From Adiantum capillus-veneris (Eukaryota > Streptophyta > Polypodiopsida > Polypodiales > Pteridaceae), in assembly GCA_014529385.2 (NCBI GenBank), contig CM043960.1:36370781-36434780 (forward strand): a DNA stretch of 64,000 nucleotides, written 5' to 3'. Shown here in pieces: positions 48,604 through 59,893 of the stretch. How positions within the stretch are numbered: the stretch's first letter is position 1; every line of letters starts with the position of its first letter. The notes below the pieces were generated by a model. The model was not told where the DNA came from, did not search any database, and worked only from the letters and a program-made list of their open reading frames with translations. Both the position numbers and the translations under genes were made by a program.

Positions 48604-49104
48604 TGTAACAGACTTGGACACTCCAAGTCAAGAATCTACCGCAACAACACCAAATAACCACTTTAAAACAGTTCATAGTTCACAATTGATTCAACACTGG
48701 TCCGCTTATTTAAAGGTACAAGGGATGCCAAAAGCAGAGCCCCAAAAACTGTCCTAAAAGCTGAAAATCAAAAGCTTAAAGAAAATAAAGCAATTTTCAA
48801 CTTTTCTCTTCCAAGCTATAGTAAAGCAGAAAAGCTTCTCTCTCTTGCTTAATGCAGGAAATAAAGCAATTCCAAAAGCTTCCAGCGTAGCCAAACTGCC
48901 ACGTCATCGCCCCTGAGAAAGCGTCCAAAACGCGGGGATTCCGTACAGCAAGCCACTTATCCGCTTTTCGTAATTTCCGGGCTACCGTACGGCCAGCCAC
49001 GTCAGCATGCCACGTCAGCATTTTGGCCGCAGCAGTCAACCAACTGTGGGTGCACCTGGGGTGTGTGTGAGTGCACTAGGCAGCCACGTCACCCGTTTGT
49101 GACA
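48604..49104 (-). repeat. 3' LTR, chromovirus copy 2
   Basis: On the minus strand it starts TGTCACAAACGGGTGACGTGG and ends GTTACA, 501 bases. It is rich in 'gccacgtcagca' type repeats (48995-49022). Confidence 0.8.
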
Positions 49105-49116
49105 TACCCCCCTCTT
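49105..49116 (-). other. Polypurine tract, chromovirus copy 2
   Basis: aagaggggggta on the minus strand directly abuts the LTR start TGTCACAAACGGG. Confidence 0.8.
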
Positions 49117-49700
49117 GAAAGCATTGTAATCGCCCTCGATTACGCCTGCAAAACAGACAGAGGCCATAAACCGTCTTAGCAGACACTGACTGTTAGTACC
49201 TACGCACTAGGAACACACATCTAGCACATGTATCAATCGACAGTCACATCACACGACATCACCGGACATCACTCGACATCACAGGACATCACATGACATT
49301 CAACATTCATTCGGATCTTAGACCATGATTTATCGGCAATGTAGCTAGCAATCGCATTTAGATCCAGTCGGGACCTCTCAGATTGCCGATTGACTAACCC
49401 CTATTGCAACCATGTCTATTCGAAATCAATTAGACCAAAATGCTGCAGTCATTTTGTCTATCAGTTCCTGCACTTACAAACAAGTCAAGAACAAAGCAGT
49501 TTCATATTCAGGAATTCCATTTCATAGAGTCATACAGCAGAATACTGTCAGCTCTCAGTATCCCTGAAGCTCAAAGAGACATTAGTGACTTTAGTATACA
49601 AAAATCAAGGCATCTGTTGACAAAGGAGCGGAGTAACTCCCCTCTTGTGCATCCTACTGCACCATATCTCCGGCCAAGCTGAATTCTGGGTTCCATTTGG
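49117..49700 (-). other. 3' untranslated region with a 10-bp repeat
   Basis: No coding frame of note. At 49243-49297 a 10-base unit 'acatcac(n)(n)g' repeats five to six times on the plus strand (acatcaccgg, acatcactcg, acatcacagg). Confidence 0.6.
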
Positions 49701-49706
49701 AGTAGA

Positions 49707-50708
49707 CTATGCTAAACCAAAAGCTTCAAGGTAAAGTTTCACAATCTGAGGAGTATCTGCTAGGTCCTCCTCCTCCATCCACTTCGCATCCAATGCAGGA
49801 TAGTTCTTGAACTTAATCAAGAACGGCCTTCGGACTTTACCTTTATTCTTTGTGTTCTTATGTGCCAAAATCTGTTCAGGAACAAGGATCTCCTCGTTTT
49901 CTTCCATTTTGGGTTGCTCATCAGGCTCCCTATCATCAGGCACATCACCTTTAAAAGGTTTCAAGAGACTCACATGGAATGCATTGTGAATCCTCCAAGT
50001 GCCAGGCAGTTTCAGTCGGAAGGAGACATCATTGATCTTTTCAGAGATCTGGAAACGTCCGTAGTATCACATACTAAGCTTTGGAAAAAGCCTCTCCTTT
50101 CCCTTCTTCTTTCTCAGGCGTGCCTTCTCAAAACGTAAGAGCACCCAATCATCCTCCTTCAATTTCAAATCGCGACGATGGCGATCCGCTGCCTTTTTCT
50201 GTCGTTCTTGAGATTTCTGCAAAGCCTCGCGGACCTTGGCAAAAGCCGTGTCTAAGTCGCGCGTATACTCAGCCGCTTCAAAAATCTTATCTTTCGTGCT
50301 CAGGAAGGGTGGAACCTTCGCAGCACCTTCAACAACCTCAGATGGCGCCTTCCCCGTCGAAGAGTGTATCGTGATTATCGTAGGCAAATTCCACCAAAGG
50401 TAGATACTTTTCCCATTGAGTCTTCTGATCCGAGATATAAGACTTCAATAAATCTAAAACCGCTGAATTGGCAATCTCAGATTGCCCGTCAGTCTGCGGG
50501 TGGAACGATGATGAGAACTGCAACCGCGTGCCAATGTTCTCCCAAATTGCCTTCCAAAACAAAGTCGTAAATTTGGGGTCCTTGTCGGAGACAATCGTCT
50601 CAGGCATGCCATGTAATCTGAAGATCTGGGCCACAAACAGTCTCGCTAAGTGATCTGGCTTGACTGTTTTCTTCATTGGAATGAAATGAGCTTGCTTGCT
50701 GTTGGGTT
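49707..50708 (-). pseudogene. Chromovirus integrase C-terminus and chromodomain
   Basis: Frame 50338-50676 (minus) has HFIPMKKTVKPDHLA upstream in parts, ETIVSDKDPKF (second Asp), FHPQTDGQSEIANSAV (catalytic Glu). After a frameshift near 50370, 50067-50387 has HSSTGKAPSEVVEG and a Lys/Arg-rich C-terminal helix, and after a stop at 50067 NAFHVSLLKPFKG. 49707-49973 carries the chromodomain: PEQILAHK, FLIKFKNYPALDAKWMEEEDL, with the aromatic pattern of Ty3 chromodomains. Chromodomains direct insertion toward particular chromatin. Broken by one frameshift and one stop. Confidence 0.92.
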
Positions 50709-52102
50709 TGTCACAAAACGGGAGCGTACACGAGCACTTAGAAAATCTGAAAATTATAATTCTTTGGAAACATGAGAGAAGGGAGAGAGAGTGAGAAGAT
50801 CGACACAGTACTGGGGACCAGAAGATGGGCTGGTCCCCCCCCTTAAAGAGAATTCTTTATTAGGGAGAATCTTTTTACAAGCACAAGAACCCGAGGAAAC
50901 CCCTCCGTTCTGTAGTCTTAGACCCGAAGGTCGTTCTTTCCCGTAAAGGGCTTGGGCACAAGGCCGTTCCTTCTCGCAAGGGACTTAGGTGCGAAGCAGT
51001 ACTTTCCCGTAAGGGACTTAGGCGTGAAGCCGTACCTTCCCGTAAGGGACTTAGGCGTGAAGCCGTACTTTCCCGTAAGGGACTTAGGCGTGAAGCCGTA
51101 CTTCCCGTAAAGGGCCTTAGGCGTGAAGCCGTACTTTCCCGTAAGGGCCTTAGGCGTGAAGCCGTACTTTCCGGTAAGGGCCTTCCCGTAAGACGAGAGA
51201 TTCCTGCAAAACAAACCACACAAACACGCGACAACAATTCGTATGACGAATCCACAATAGATACCTGTCACTCTTGTGCGGGAAAAGCGACTTCCGTGCT
51301 TCGTAGTCTCGCGACTCTTGCGGCAGAGTCTTCTCTTGCTGACGTTGGTACCTCCCGTGAGTGAGGGCATGTGGTGCTTTTATAGCTCCCTGGCCACGGC
51401 ACGAATAACTGCTCACGTAGAGATCGCGGCCTTTTTTTTTTTTTTTGGCGCTGTTCTACCCGAAATAGGGAGAGAGAATTCGCTGGCTGGTTTTGTTGCT
51501 TTATCTTCTAAGTGGCTGCTTTATTTTATTAATAAAGAGGCCGGTCACTTAAAAGTGACCGGTCACTTTATAAAATGAAGTGTGAATCTGTTCAAACTTT
51601 AAAAACTCACTCCGTTAGTGAAAACAATGCTACACGGACACATTCCAGGCGTCCCCGGGTGCAGGACACGACACAGATGCAATGCAGACATAGACTCCTC
51701 GCGGGAAAGCATCTGCCCTCCCGCGACTGTTCCTGCTTTTCGTAAAAAGCTTCATTGAACCCATCTTTATTCTTGTGCTTGCGTTCTTACGCGTATTTTC
51801 TTACTCAGTTCGGATTTCCTCCTTAGACCCTTAGTGTGTCCCCTTACTGATGAACCTGTCACCCATCTTGTGACTCATCAGGGACCACCATTACCTGGTC
51901 TTCTCCCACCGAACTAACAGGCCAACTCCTTCACGATGCTTCTTGTCACCCATCATATGACACACCAGAGTCGTCTGTTTCCTGATGGCTTTTCTTACAG
52001 ATGTGTGATTCCTTAACTTATTAGTTAACTTGTGCACATTTCTTATGAAAGTCCTAATTCTAGAAAATAGAAATTGGAAACAAAATAGTCAAATTAGTTT
52101 CA
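50709..52102 (-). repeat. 3' LTR of LARD-like element (1394 bp)
   Basis: Direct repeat of 55810-57136; about 1% substitutions by eye. It is 67 bases longer, which equals two 33-bp units of the internal array plus one base. A poly-T run (51431-51446) is shared by both copies. Confidence 0.95.
50931..51190 (-). repeat. 33-bp tandem array in the 3' LTR, about 8 units
   Basis: Plus-strand unit 'gtaagggacttaggcgtgaa' followed by 'gccgtactttccc'. The 33-base period keeps frame, so the sense (minus) strand has two overlapping open frames (50875-51255 and 50918-51370) with 11-residue repeats: TASRLSPLRES and GKYGFTPKSLT. The second frame has a hydrophobic stretch (IRIVVACLCGLFC) before the repeats. 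The other LTR has about 5 units at 56031-56220. Confidence 0.9.
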
Positions 52103-52114
52103 TCCCTCTCACTT
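52103..52114 (-). other. Polypurine tract of LARD-like element
   Basis: agtgagaggga on the minus strand abuts the LTR start TGAAAC. Confidence 0.7.
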
Positions 52115-55080
52115 ATAAACAGTTGTCTTCAACTGTAGAGGTCCAACTGAACTTCCGGGGAGAAACCGGAAAGATTCCAAATCTTACTCAATGGTGAGTT
52201 GAGCTAGTCCTTTCTCAAAAGAGAACTTTAAAAATTAAATTAAACAAAATTCAAGAATTCAATACTTACCTTACCGGTTCATGTCCTTCCTCTAGTACCT
52301 CGAGGATATCCTTCACCATTCATCAAACTTACGAGCCATGTAAGAACTCGTTATTCGCGTCTTTCTGAGAATCTGTTAACTCAATTCAACCTTCTCAATC
52401 CCGGGAAGAATCATCCTCCTAAAAATCAATTTAGGTCTATGTCCTTGCGCATAACCTTGCGCTATTAGTCCTGAGGATATTAAACCTCTTGTGTCCTCCC
52501 GCATAGGGCATGTCGAGAGCATTAAGCTCATGTGAATCTTCCTGTGGCAGACAAAGTGTGCCACCTTACCAAAATAAGTTCTTATTCCGGACCTTTGCTC
52601 TGGGTAGGCCAATTGTTCTGATCCAAAGTTTCGTTATCCGAGACTCTGTTAACTTGATTCCGTCTTCTCAAATTCGAGAAGAATAATCTTCCTAGAAATC
52701 AATCTAGGTATCTGTCCTTGCACATAATCCTACGCTGTTAGTCCAGAGGGTATTAAACCTCTTGTGTCCTCCCACATAGGGAATGCTCAAGTCATAGAGC
52801 ATTAAGCTCGATGTCTTTCTTTCACAAACAAAGTTTGCGATCACCTTAAAGAAGGTTCTTGTTTCGGGCCATCGCTCGACGTAGGCGAATGGTTCCAGTC
52901 CGAAGATTCCTTGTGCACGGCGGCACTTCCTTTCAATCTTTTCCTCCTGCAAGTTATTATCACCAACAGTGTTTTCCTGACGCCCATTAGTGTCTCTTCC
53001 TTGCAGACGCCATCTTTGCAAGCATCTAGGACTCCTTGCAAAATCTTAGGCAGATAAAATTCTAGCCATATCATTCTGTGAACATAAGTTCAAACTTGGC
53101 CCACTTAATGGTGAACCCGCTTTGGATCTCAAGGATGTGCTCCCATATGTGGTTAAGGTAATTCTTACCATTTTAAAATGGTTGGCGAATTTTACTCTTA
53201 CGAACATAATAGTTCGAATTTATTCCAGCAGCATGTAAATGCTACTTGACCTGCTCATGGAGAAACATATACCGCAACCAAAAGTTGCTACTGTAATAAT
53301 AAAAGCACATAGCGTACTGTAGAGAATCCTTCTACCGAACACATCTCAAATAGAGATTCTCGTGTCGGAATATCCTTGCACATAAAAAGGCGCTCAAGAG
53401 AGTATAACAAACTCTCGTCCAGTTCCTTGGCATAGGTTTGCATCTTCGTGTGTTATCCATGTACCCAAAGGTGTACATAATTCTTAAGCTGTGTTAGAGT
53501 TTTGGTGAACCTGGGAAATTACCTTCCCTTCGTAAGATCCTTAGAGCGAAGACGCTCAACTTGATGATCCCTTGGCTTGATCTTAGAGCAAAACCCGCTC
53601 ATTAAATAACTAGGATTTCAATCCTTGGATTCCTAGAGCACAGGCCGTAGTCGTCGCTTGTTCCTTCTCTCATAAAGAGAGTTCATTCATTTGTGCGAAA
53701 AGCACTACCATGTCCTCCCTGACCGGGTAGAGGGGTGTGGGCTTAAAGAGTATTCAAGCTTAATGAAAGCTTTTCTTTGCTTGGAATCTCGGAATGGTTC
53801 CTTCCTTTCTGCCGTCCTAGTCAGGGCATGGCATCCCTACAACTCTTTTCCGACTCTGTTTCATGAGTCATTCCTGCAGAATAACTCCGCTTTCTTGGAC
53901 ACGAAGTCCTTTCTTTGGGAATTTCAACTTCCGGATCACATCTTGAGAGTCTACCTCTCTTCAATCCGTGGATCTGCTTCCCGAACTTGGGTATGAAACC
54001 CTTGGGCTGATCTGGCTCTAGTTCCTCATAGCACTTGTATCCTGCAGAGGCTCATGCCTTCCTCTGCTCCTACTCCCTCACGAAGAGGAAGTACACTTGC
54101 AATCAAATACTTAGAGATCATAACATAAAAATCGTACCTTTAAAGTCATGACGCTCGTAACGCAACTCGGTTCTCGAAAAAGCAATTCCCCGGAAGAGAT
54201 CTCTGCATAGAAAATCCTCTCTTCCAATCCTACACCCAAAAGAGGTGTGTTCTCGGGTTCCTTCTCGTAAATCAGCCCCGTCTACGACGTTTATGGGCTG
54301 AAAACAGAGAAAAACAGCAGCTTGTCGCGATGAAAACACGCTCCGTAGGCACTTCTTCGTGAGGAAACTCGCGCACTGGGTCTTGACGACATCTGGTACA
54401 CTTGGGGCAGCCATGGGCATCATCGGCAACGTCTTCTTTACGGCTGAAATCTGCAGCAACATCTCCTCCTTGCAAAGATTGGTCTTCCCTTACCGGGTAG
54501 GGAGTGTTGGTTTGTAAGGTACTTAAGCTTGATAAAAGTTGTTCTTTGCTTGAAAGCTCAGAATGATTCCTTCATAATTTCCTACCCGCACTAGCAGGCA
54601 ATTTGTTGGAGAACTACCGGATACCAGATCAATCATGGGCCTTCCGGATGGTTAAGCAAAGCAGTTCATCGTATAAAACAATGTTCTGACTCAACCCTAC
54701 TCTCATAAAGACTCGAGAGTGATTGTCCTGGTTAGACACGTGCATATGTCGTGCATAAAAGCAATACGCATTTTATGAGTTCCTCAAAGATTTAACTTTG
54801 ATCAAAGATTTGCCCTCTCACTTAAAGTTTGAGGGTCAAAAATTCAGGAGTTAGATTGAGTTCCGTTACTCCAAACTTTCTCCGGATAGCAATGTATCCT
54901 TCGAGGAGAGGTAACAAAAATTCGTTGTTTCTGTGTTCAATGGTTCTCGTCCCACTGCGGGGATTGTATTCTATGTACATCAAGGTGTACACTTTCAGCT
55001 TTTATTGCTGACTCCACCATCTGCTGCAAAGTATCATGCAGATGGGTTTACAAAATTCGGGCAAAAGTCCTTCGTTAAAT
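52115..55080 (-). other. Interior of LARD-like element, mostly non-coding
   Basis: No polymerase, protease or integrase motif on either strand. A diverged tandem duplication lies at about 52365-52630 and 52640-52890 ('attaaacctcttgtgtcctcc' core). Phrases such as 'ttagagc(a/g)(a/c)a' and 'ctcataaagagagt' recur across 53540-53700. Frames 53691-53996 (+) and 54118-54462 (-) have no recognised domain. Confidence 0.6.
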
Positions 55081-55603
55081 TTGTTCATCTTTCCCTCCTC
55101 AGAGAGGATCAAGAATGGACCTACCTTGGCAAGAGTGAACCGCTACTTGCTTTGACTCGCTCGTGTTCCTATTGGGCAAACCAATCCCAATCTTCTTGAA
55201 TGCCCTCCTCAAAGCGTAGAGGAAAAAAATAATTTGTCGGAGAATTCCGCCTTGAATTGTTGTTGTAAGTTCCTTGCAGAGCTTTGGTATACCACCAAGT
55301 ACTTGCAATCCCCTGGAGGTGTTTGGTCACATGTCTCACCTTCGACACTTCTCAGAAATTGCCGTTTGCAAAGGCAACTTCCAACTGTCGAATAAAAGCA
55401 GTAGCTTTCAGGACATCTTCCCTTCCGTCAAAAGTATCAAGCTTGACTGTAGTGTTCCTAGGTCTAGAGACCTTCTTCATATCCTTCCCGAAATGACGGG
55501 ATTTCTTGGCTATGGTTCTCGATTGATGTTCATGGATATCTTTTGGGTTCTGAAGTATCTTGAGCATTCCGCTCCTCAGATTCTCTAGTTTCTTGAGCAT
55601 CAT
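55081..55603 (-). pseudogene. gag relic of LARD-like element
   Basis: Frame 55352-55603 (minus) ends with TFDGREDVLKATAFIRQLEVAFANG, and after a stop the same frame continues VSKVRHVTKHLQGIASTWW, the Ty3 Gag pattern (F-x-G ... W-x-x-x-V-x-x-x-x-x-L-x-G-x-A-x-x-W). Downstream frame fragments (QIIFFLYALRRAF) fit the following helix. Stops and frameshifts break it. Confidence 0.75.
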
Positions 55604-55796
55604 GCTCTTGTCGCCTTCTCAGAGAATCCCAAGTCTTGTGTCGCCTTCTTGCAGAGAGAAAAAAAAATAAAAATCGAACTCTGCGAGCTTTTCCTGCAGG
55701 ACTTAGGTTTCTGCCTGCTTCTCTCTTGGCTTGTCATGGCTTCTTCCCGTATCTTCCCAGAGCCGTCCTCCTTTACAGAGAAAGAGAGGAGACCAT

Positions 55797-55808
55797 GCTC
55801 TGATACCA
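55797..55808 (-). other. Primer-binding site, tRNA-iMet type
   Basis: TGGTATCAGAGC on the minus strand, one base from the 5' LTR end. Exact match to the common plant site. Confidence 0.95.
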
Positions 55809-55809
55809 C

Positions 55810-57136
55810 TGTCACAAAACGGAGCGTACACGAGCACTTGGAAAATCTGAAAATTATAATTCTTTGGAAACATGAGAGAAGGGAGAGAGAGTGAGAAGAT
55901 CGACACAGTACTGGGGACCAGAAGATGGGCTGGTCCCCCCCCTTAAAGAGAATTCTTTATTAGGGAGAATCTTTTTACAAGCACAAGAACCCGAGGAAAC
56001 CCCTCCGTTCTGTAGTCTTAGACCCGAAGGTCATTCTTTCCCGTAAAGGGCTTGGGCACAAGGCCGTTCCTTCTCGTAAGGGACTTAGGTGCGAAGCCGT
56101 ACTTTCCCGTAAGGGACTTAGGCGTGAAGCCGTACCTTCTTGTAAGGGACTTAGGCGTGAAGCCGTACTTTCCCGTAAGGGACTTAGGCGTGAAGCCGTA
56201 CTTCCCGTGAAGGGCCTTCCCGTAAGACGGTAGATTCTTGCAAAACAAACCACACAAACACGCGACAACAATTCGTATGACGAATCCACAATAGATACCT
56301 GTCACTCTTGTGCGGGAAAAGCGACTTCCGTGCTTCGTAGTCTCGCGACTCTTGCGGTAGAGTCTTCTCTTGCTGACGTTGGTACCTCCCGTGAGTGAGG
56401 GCATGTGGTGCTTTTATAGCTCCCTGGCCACGGCACGAATAACTGCTCACGTAGAGATCGCGGCCTTTTTTTTTTTTTTTGGCGCTGTTCTACCCGAAAT
56501 AGGGAGAGAGAATTCGCTGGCTGGTTTTGTTGCTTTATCTTCTAAGTGGCTGCTTTATTTTATTAATAAAGAGGCCGGTCACTTAAAAGTGATCGGTCAC
56601 TTTATAAAATAAAGTGTGAATCTATTCAAACTTTAAAAACTCACTCCGTTATTGAAAACAATGCTACACGGACACATTCCAGGCGTCCCCGGGTGCAGGA
56701 CACGACACAGATGCAATGCAGACATAGACTCCTCGCGGGAAAGCATCTGCCCTCCCGCGACTGTTCCTGATTTTCGTAAAAAGCTTCATTGAACCCATCT
56801 TTATTCTTGTGCTTGCGTTCTTACGCGTATTTTCTTACTCAGTTCGGATTTCCTCCTTAGACCCTTAGTGTGTCCCCTTACTGATGAACCTGTCACCCAT
56901 CTTGTGACTCATCAGGGACCACCATTACCTGGTCTTCTCCCACCGAACTAACAGGCCAACTCCTTCACGGTGCTTGTTGTCACCCATCATATGACACACC
57001 AGAGTCGTCTGTTTCCTGATGGCTTTTCTTACAGATGTGTGATTCCTTAACTTATTAGTTAACTTGTGCACATTTCTTATTAAAGTCCTAATTCTAGAAA
57101 ATAGAAATTAGAAACAAAATAGTCAAATTAGTTTCA
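55810..57136 (-). repeat. 5' LTR of LARD-like element (1327 bp)
   Basis: Pair of 50709-52102. It contains about five 33-bp units at 56031-56220, giving shorter versions (104 and 128 codons) of the same sense-strand repeat frames. Confidence 0.95.
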
Positions 57137-57220
57137 GGGTTAAAGGCCCAAATGGCCCCCTTTTGTGTATAGTTTTAAAGGTTATTAACCTATGGCCAAG
57201 TTCACATTGAACTTGGCCAC
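57137..57220. other. 84-bp spacer with perfect hairpin
   Basis: Begins with the GGGTT target duplication. Positions 57194-57204 (ggccaagttca) and 57208-57218 (tgaacttggcc) form a perfect 11-bp inverted repeat with a 3-base loop, two bases from the outer end of the element B LTR. Confidence 0.85.
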
Positions 57221-57812
57221 TGTGCGCGTATGTCGCACGTGTCAATGCAAGGAACTTGTGGATACACCGTGTGCGAGCCACAAACGGTTCCAAGCACACA
57301 ACAAGCCTAAACTAGTAAGCTCAAAGAAGGCGATGGTGTGTCACTCACCGCTCTACGCTTGCTTCGTGGAGGATTCCTCGCCGCGAAGGAGCCGCCGCTT
57401 CGCCGCGCTCAACCGCTTCGCGGCCGCGTGCCGTCGTCGTAATCCTCGATCGTCCACTCTCTCTCTCTCTCTCTCTCACGCATACACACACACACAAGGA
57501 GATGAAGAAGAAGAAGATGAAGATGGAGCAAGAGCACTCTTCTATTGCACAAATGAGAGAATGAGTGAATTTTAGGTTTAGTTGACTTTTATATGAGCTC
57601 GCCCCTTTCACACTTGGGCGCCCATGCTTAGCCAACTAATCCCTTGAATGTTCCAGTTAGAGTGCGCCTCTCATCGGCGATCAGTCTTACCCTTTTCCTA
57701 TTGGATCGACAAGCCCGGTACCTGACTCTACCAAATAAATAATACAATGCTCGCTGTAGGTTACAACGTCCGTCGTAGGTGATAGGGTGTCCGTGAGCCG
57801 TGAGGGTTAACA
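57221..57812 (-). repeat. 3' LTR of element B
   Basis: On the minus strand it starts TGTTAACC and ends GCGCACA, 592 bases, matching both LTRs of A. It has an about 90-bp segment after the start (57700-57800) that differs from A, then resumes 'gggcttgtcg'. TATA-like catataaaag on the minus strand at about 57586-57596. Confidence 0.9.
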
Positions 57813-57825
57813 TGCCCCCCTTCCT
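57813..57825 (-). other. Terminal polypurine tract, element B
   Basis: aggaaggggggca on the minus strand abuts the LTR, identical to the tract of A at 14319-14331. Confidence 0.85.
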
Positions 57826-59434
57826 GATGTAGATTCCGTCCTCGGAAGCTATTGAGTTGAAGCTCGTTCGTCGAGGTGGAAGAGCATTTGAGATGAATGT
57901 CCTTAGCCTGCTTCAGTCACTGCAAAATCAAACAACATTGACACAATAATTGCATTCTCATAAGCGATTAAAAAGCATATGCAGTTTTAGGCAGACAAAT
58001 TGATTAGTAGCAGAATTTTAAACAATTTGTCAGCAATAAACATTAAATTACAATATAATCAAATGCATAAACAGATGCAAAGGTAAAAAATTAAACAAGT
58101 ATGGAGTCGCTAATTTAACGGTCGAAAGGCACTAGAGATCGACTATTAATGCCATGGGTAAGCTTCTTAATTTTCTCTGGTCAATTAAGTTGTTTAATCG
58201 CGAGAGCCAAGTATTTCATGTTCGAGGGCTGACTAGAGGCTATACCTAGAAGACCTTGTAGTTAAGCTACGATAAAAGGAATTTCTTATGAAATCATCGC
58301 CTGACTGATTATCTTTTCTTTGATCCCCCAAAGTCTTTTCACAGTGATTCAATTTTGATGTGTGTGCTTATTTTGTATGCCTTGGGTTTTTTGCTTTTCA
58401 AGGAAAAGCGCCTACACTGGGAACCTCCAGGGCTTGAGTACCATAGGCGATACATGTGAGTGAAGTACTCAATCAAGCTGAGATTTCTCTTCTAGCTTAA
58501 GATTTTACATTGTGACACTTTGATTTTTTGTTTGTTCATTATCAGCATTTTAATTTTGTAACTTTGGGGGTTCATATAACACTGATACACCTCCCCAGGC
58601 TCATCACACAAGTAAACTCCCTTTATAATACTTAAGCTAAAGGTCAATAGGGTCAAGCCCACTAGAAAGCCCTAGTACATTTCACACAATGCTGCCTAAA
58701 TCGGATTAAGAACCTAAGTAACCATTGATTATTAGGAAGGCATTCCCCATGGTATTAAGAGAAGATCTCTAACACCTAACTTGGTCAAACTAGCTTAGTC
58801 GGACTGCTTGATTTTTAAATCTAGACAAGTGATTATGACAAAAAATCCATTGAATTTAATGTTTGGTACTAAGTTAATGCGCTGAATATTATGCTACTAA
58901 TCACAATCAAAGCAGACAATCATAGATGCAAAAAGATAAGGGGCAATGTTAATGGACAAGAAACACCTGTTTGTGTTGATAATCGAGCTTGATTTGAAGA
59001 GTGTACGACAGAAAGATCCCATGAAGATCCAAATCCTAACCATAGCAACACGTTCCTGTACACACTAGGAAACACAAACAATACCTCTAGGAGGCACATC
59101 AGTGGGAAAAAAGAACTTTGCTAATCACTCAACTCTAAAACAGAAACACTCCTATCGTACTAATCTTACCTACCCTCCATCACTCGAGTGATGAGGATCA
59201 AAGGTGTTTTATGTCATAGGTTTCTGTTTCAGTGTACAGGATGTGAATGTGTAGATCTGGGTCAATGTTTTGACTTTTACTGTGCATACTCGTTTGCTAA
59301 TTGCTCTTGCTCTTTATTATTTTTGTTTTTTGTGAGTATAAGGCTATATATATACATTTCCTAAGATTGGGAGATTAAGAGGTCAGGGAGGAAGGTTGAG
59401 AGGGAAGCAAGTGAATGATGGATATCAGCAAACA
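57826..59434 (-). other. 3' untranslated region of element B
   Basis: No recognised coding sequence. A block near 59100-59130 matches A at about 13240-13275. A's small acidic frame was not found here. A/T-rich overall. Confidence 0.5.
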
Positions 59435-59449
59435 CTCCCCCCTTCCTTG
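59435..59449 (-). other. Internal polypurine tract, element B
   Basis: ccaaggaaggggggagtg on the minus strand (about 59434-59451) matches A at 12471-12487 and is followed by the same TGTTTGCTGA sequence. Its retention in both elements argues that it matters to the family. Confidence 0.6.
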
Positions 59450-59455
59450 GGTAGA

Positions 59456-59893
59456 TCATATCGTTTGAAATGTGGTCACCGTTTGAAACCAATTGTTCCA
59501 GTTGGTAATAGGTGAGGATTTTTGCCAATAGTTTTTTCTTACCTTAGGTGCCTCATTGAGTTGCAAGGATGGTAAGGTACTCTCCCAGGATTGAACTTGA
59601 AGTGGTTCATCGGGTGATTCTTGAACACTGGGAGGTGTGGATTGTTTTGTAGCTTCATGGAGGTCCACTACTGTAGGTGGAGGCTGTGGAGAAGCTTTTA
59701 TCTCTATAGATGCATTACATGAGGAGCTAGAAGCTTCATGGGACCCCCCCCTTCCTGAGCTAGGTGGAACAAATCGTTCTTTCTTTGGTACCCAAACTAG
59801 CTCTGGAGCGGGTGTGTAGCATTCTGTGATTTTTTTCTTTCCACGATCGTCAATTCGTCTTGGAGCTACATAATTGGACTCACATGGGTCAGG
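59456..59893 (-). pseudogene. End of the W(V/I)PK tail frame, element B
   Basis: After a stop at 59894-59896 (TAA where A has a Leu codon) the tail continues: ITECYTPAPELVWVPKKERFVPP in parts (59760-59830), a Pro/Ser/Gln-rich stretch, and WNNWFQTVTTFQTI at the end (frame 59456-59668). It matches A at 12030-12465. Confidence 0.6.

Larger units (their letters stand above)
48604..50708 (-). mobile_element. Ty3 chromovirus, 3' part (integrase, chromodomain, 3' LTR)
   Basis: On the minus strand: integrase core to C-terminus, chromodomain, untranslated region, polypurine tract, 3' LTR. It is cut at 50708 by the non-autonomous element 50709-57136. Continuation of integrase beyond 57136 could not be clearly recognised in the 84 bases available before the next LTR. 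Confidence 0.85.
50709..57136 (-). mobile_element. Young non-autonomous LTR element with long LTRs (LARD-like)
   Basis: LTRs 50709-52102 (3') and 55810-57136 (5'), near identical; flanked by perfect 5-bp target duplication GGGTT (50704-50708 and 57137-57141). The minus strand is the sense strand, shown by a TGGTATCAGAGC primer site next to the right LTR and a purine tract next to the left LTR. The 3.7-kb interior has a gag relic but no protease, RT or integrase. LTR termini TGAAAC...GTGACA. The near-identity of the LTRs says the insertion is recent. Confidence 0.95.

Noticed and set aside
50931-51190. Possible CRISPR-like or regulatory array
   Set aside because: Units are contiguous 33-bp copies with no unique spacers, duplicated in both LTRs of a retrotransposon in plant DNA.
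57192-57575. 127-codon plus-strand frame with Cys and Arg clusters
   Set aside because: Antisense of the element B LTR; matching antisense frames exist in the LTRs of A (2343-2750, 14689-14922) with differing ends.
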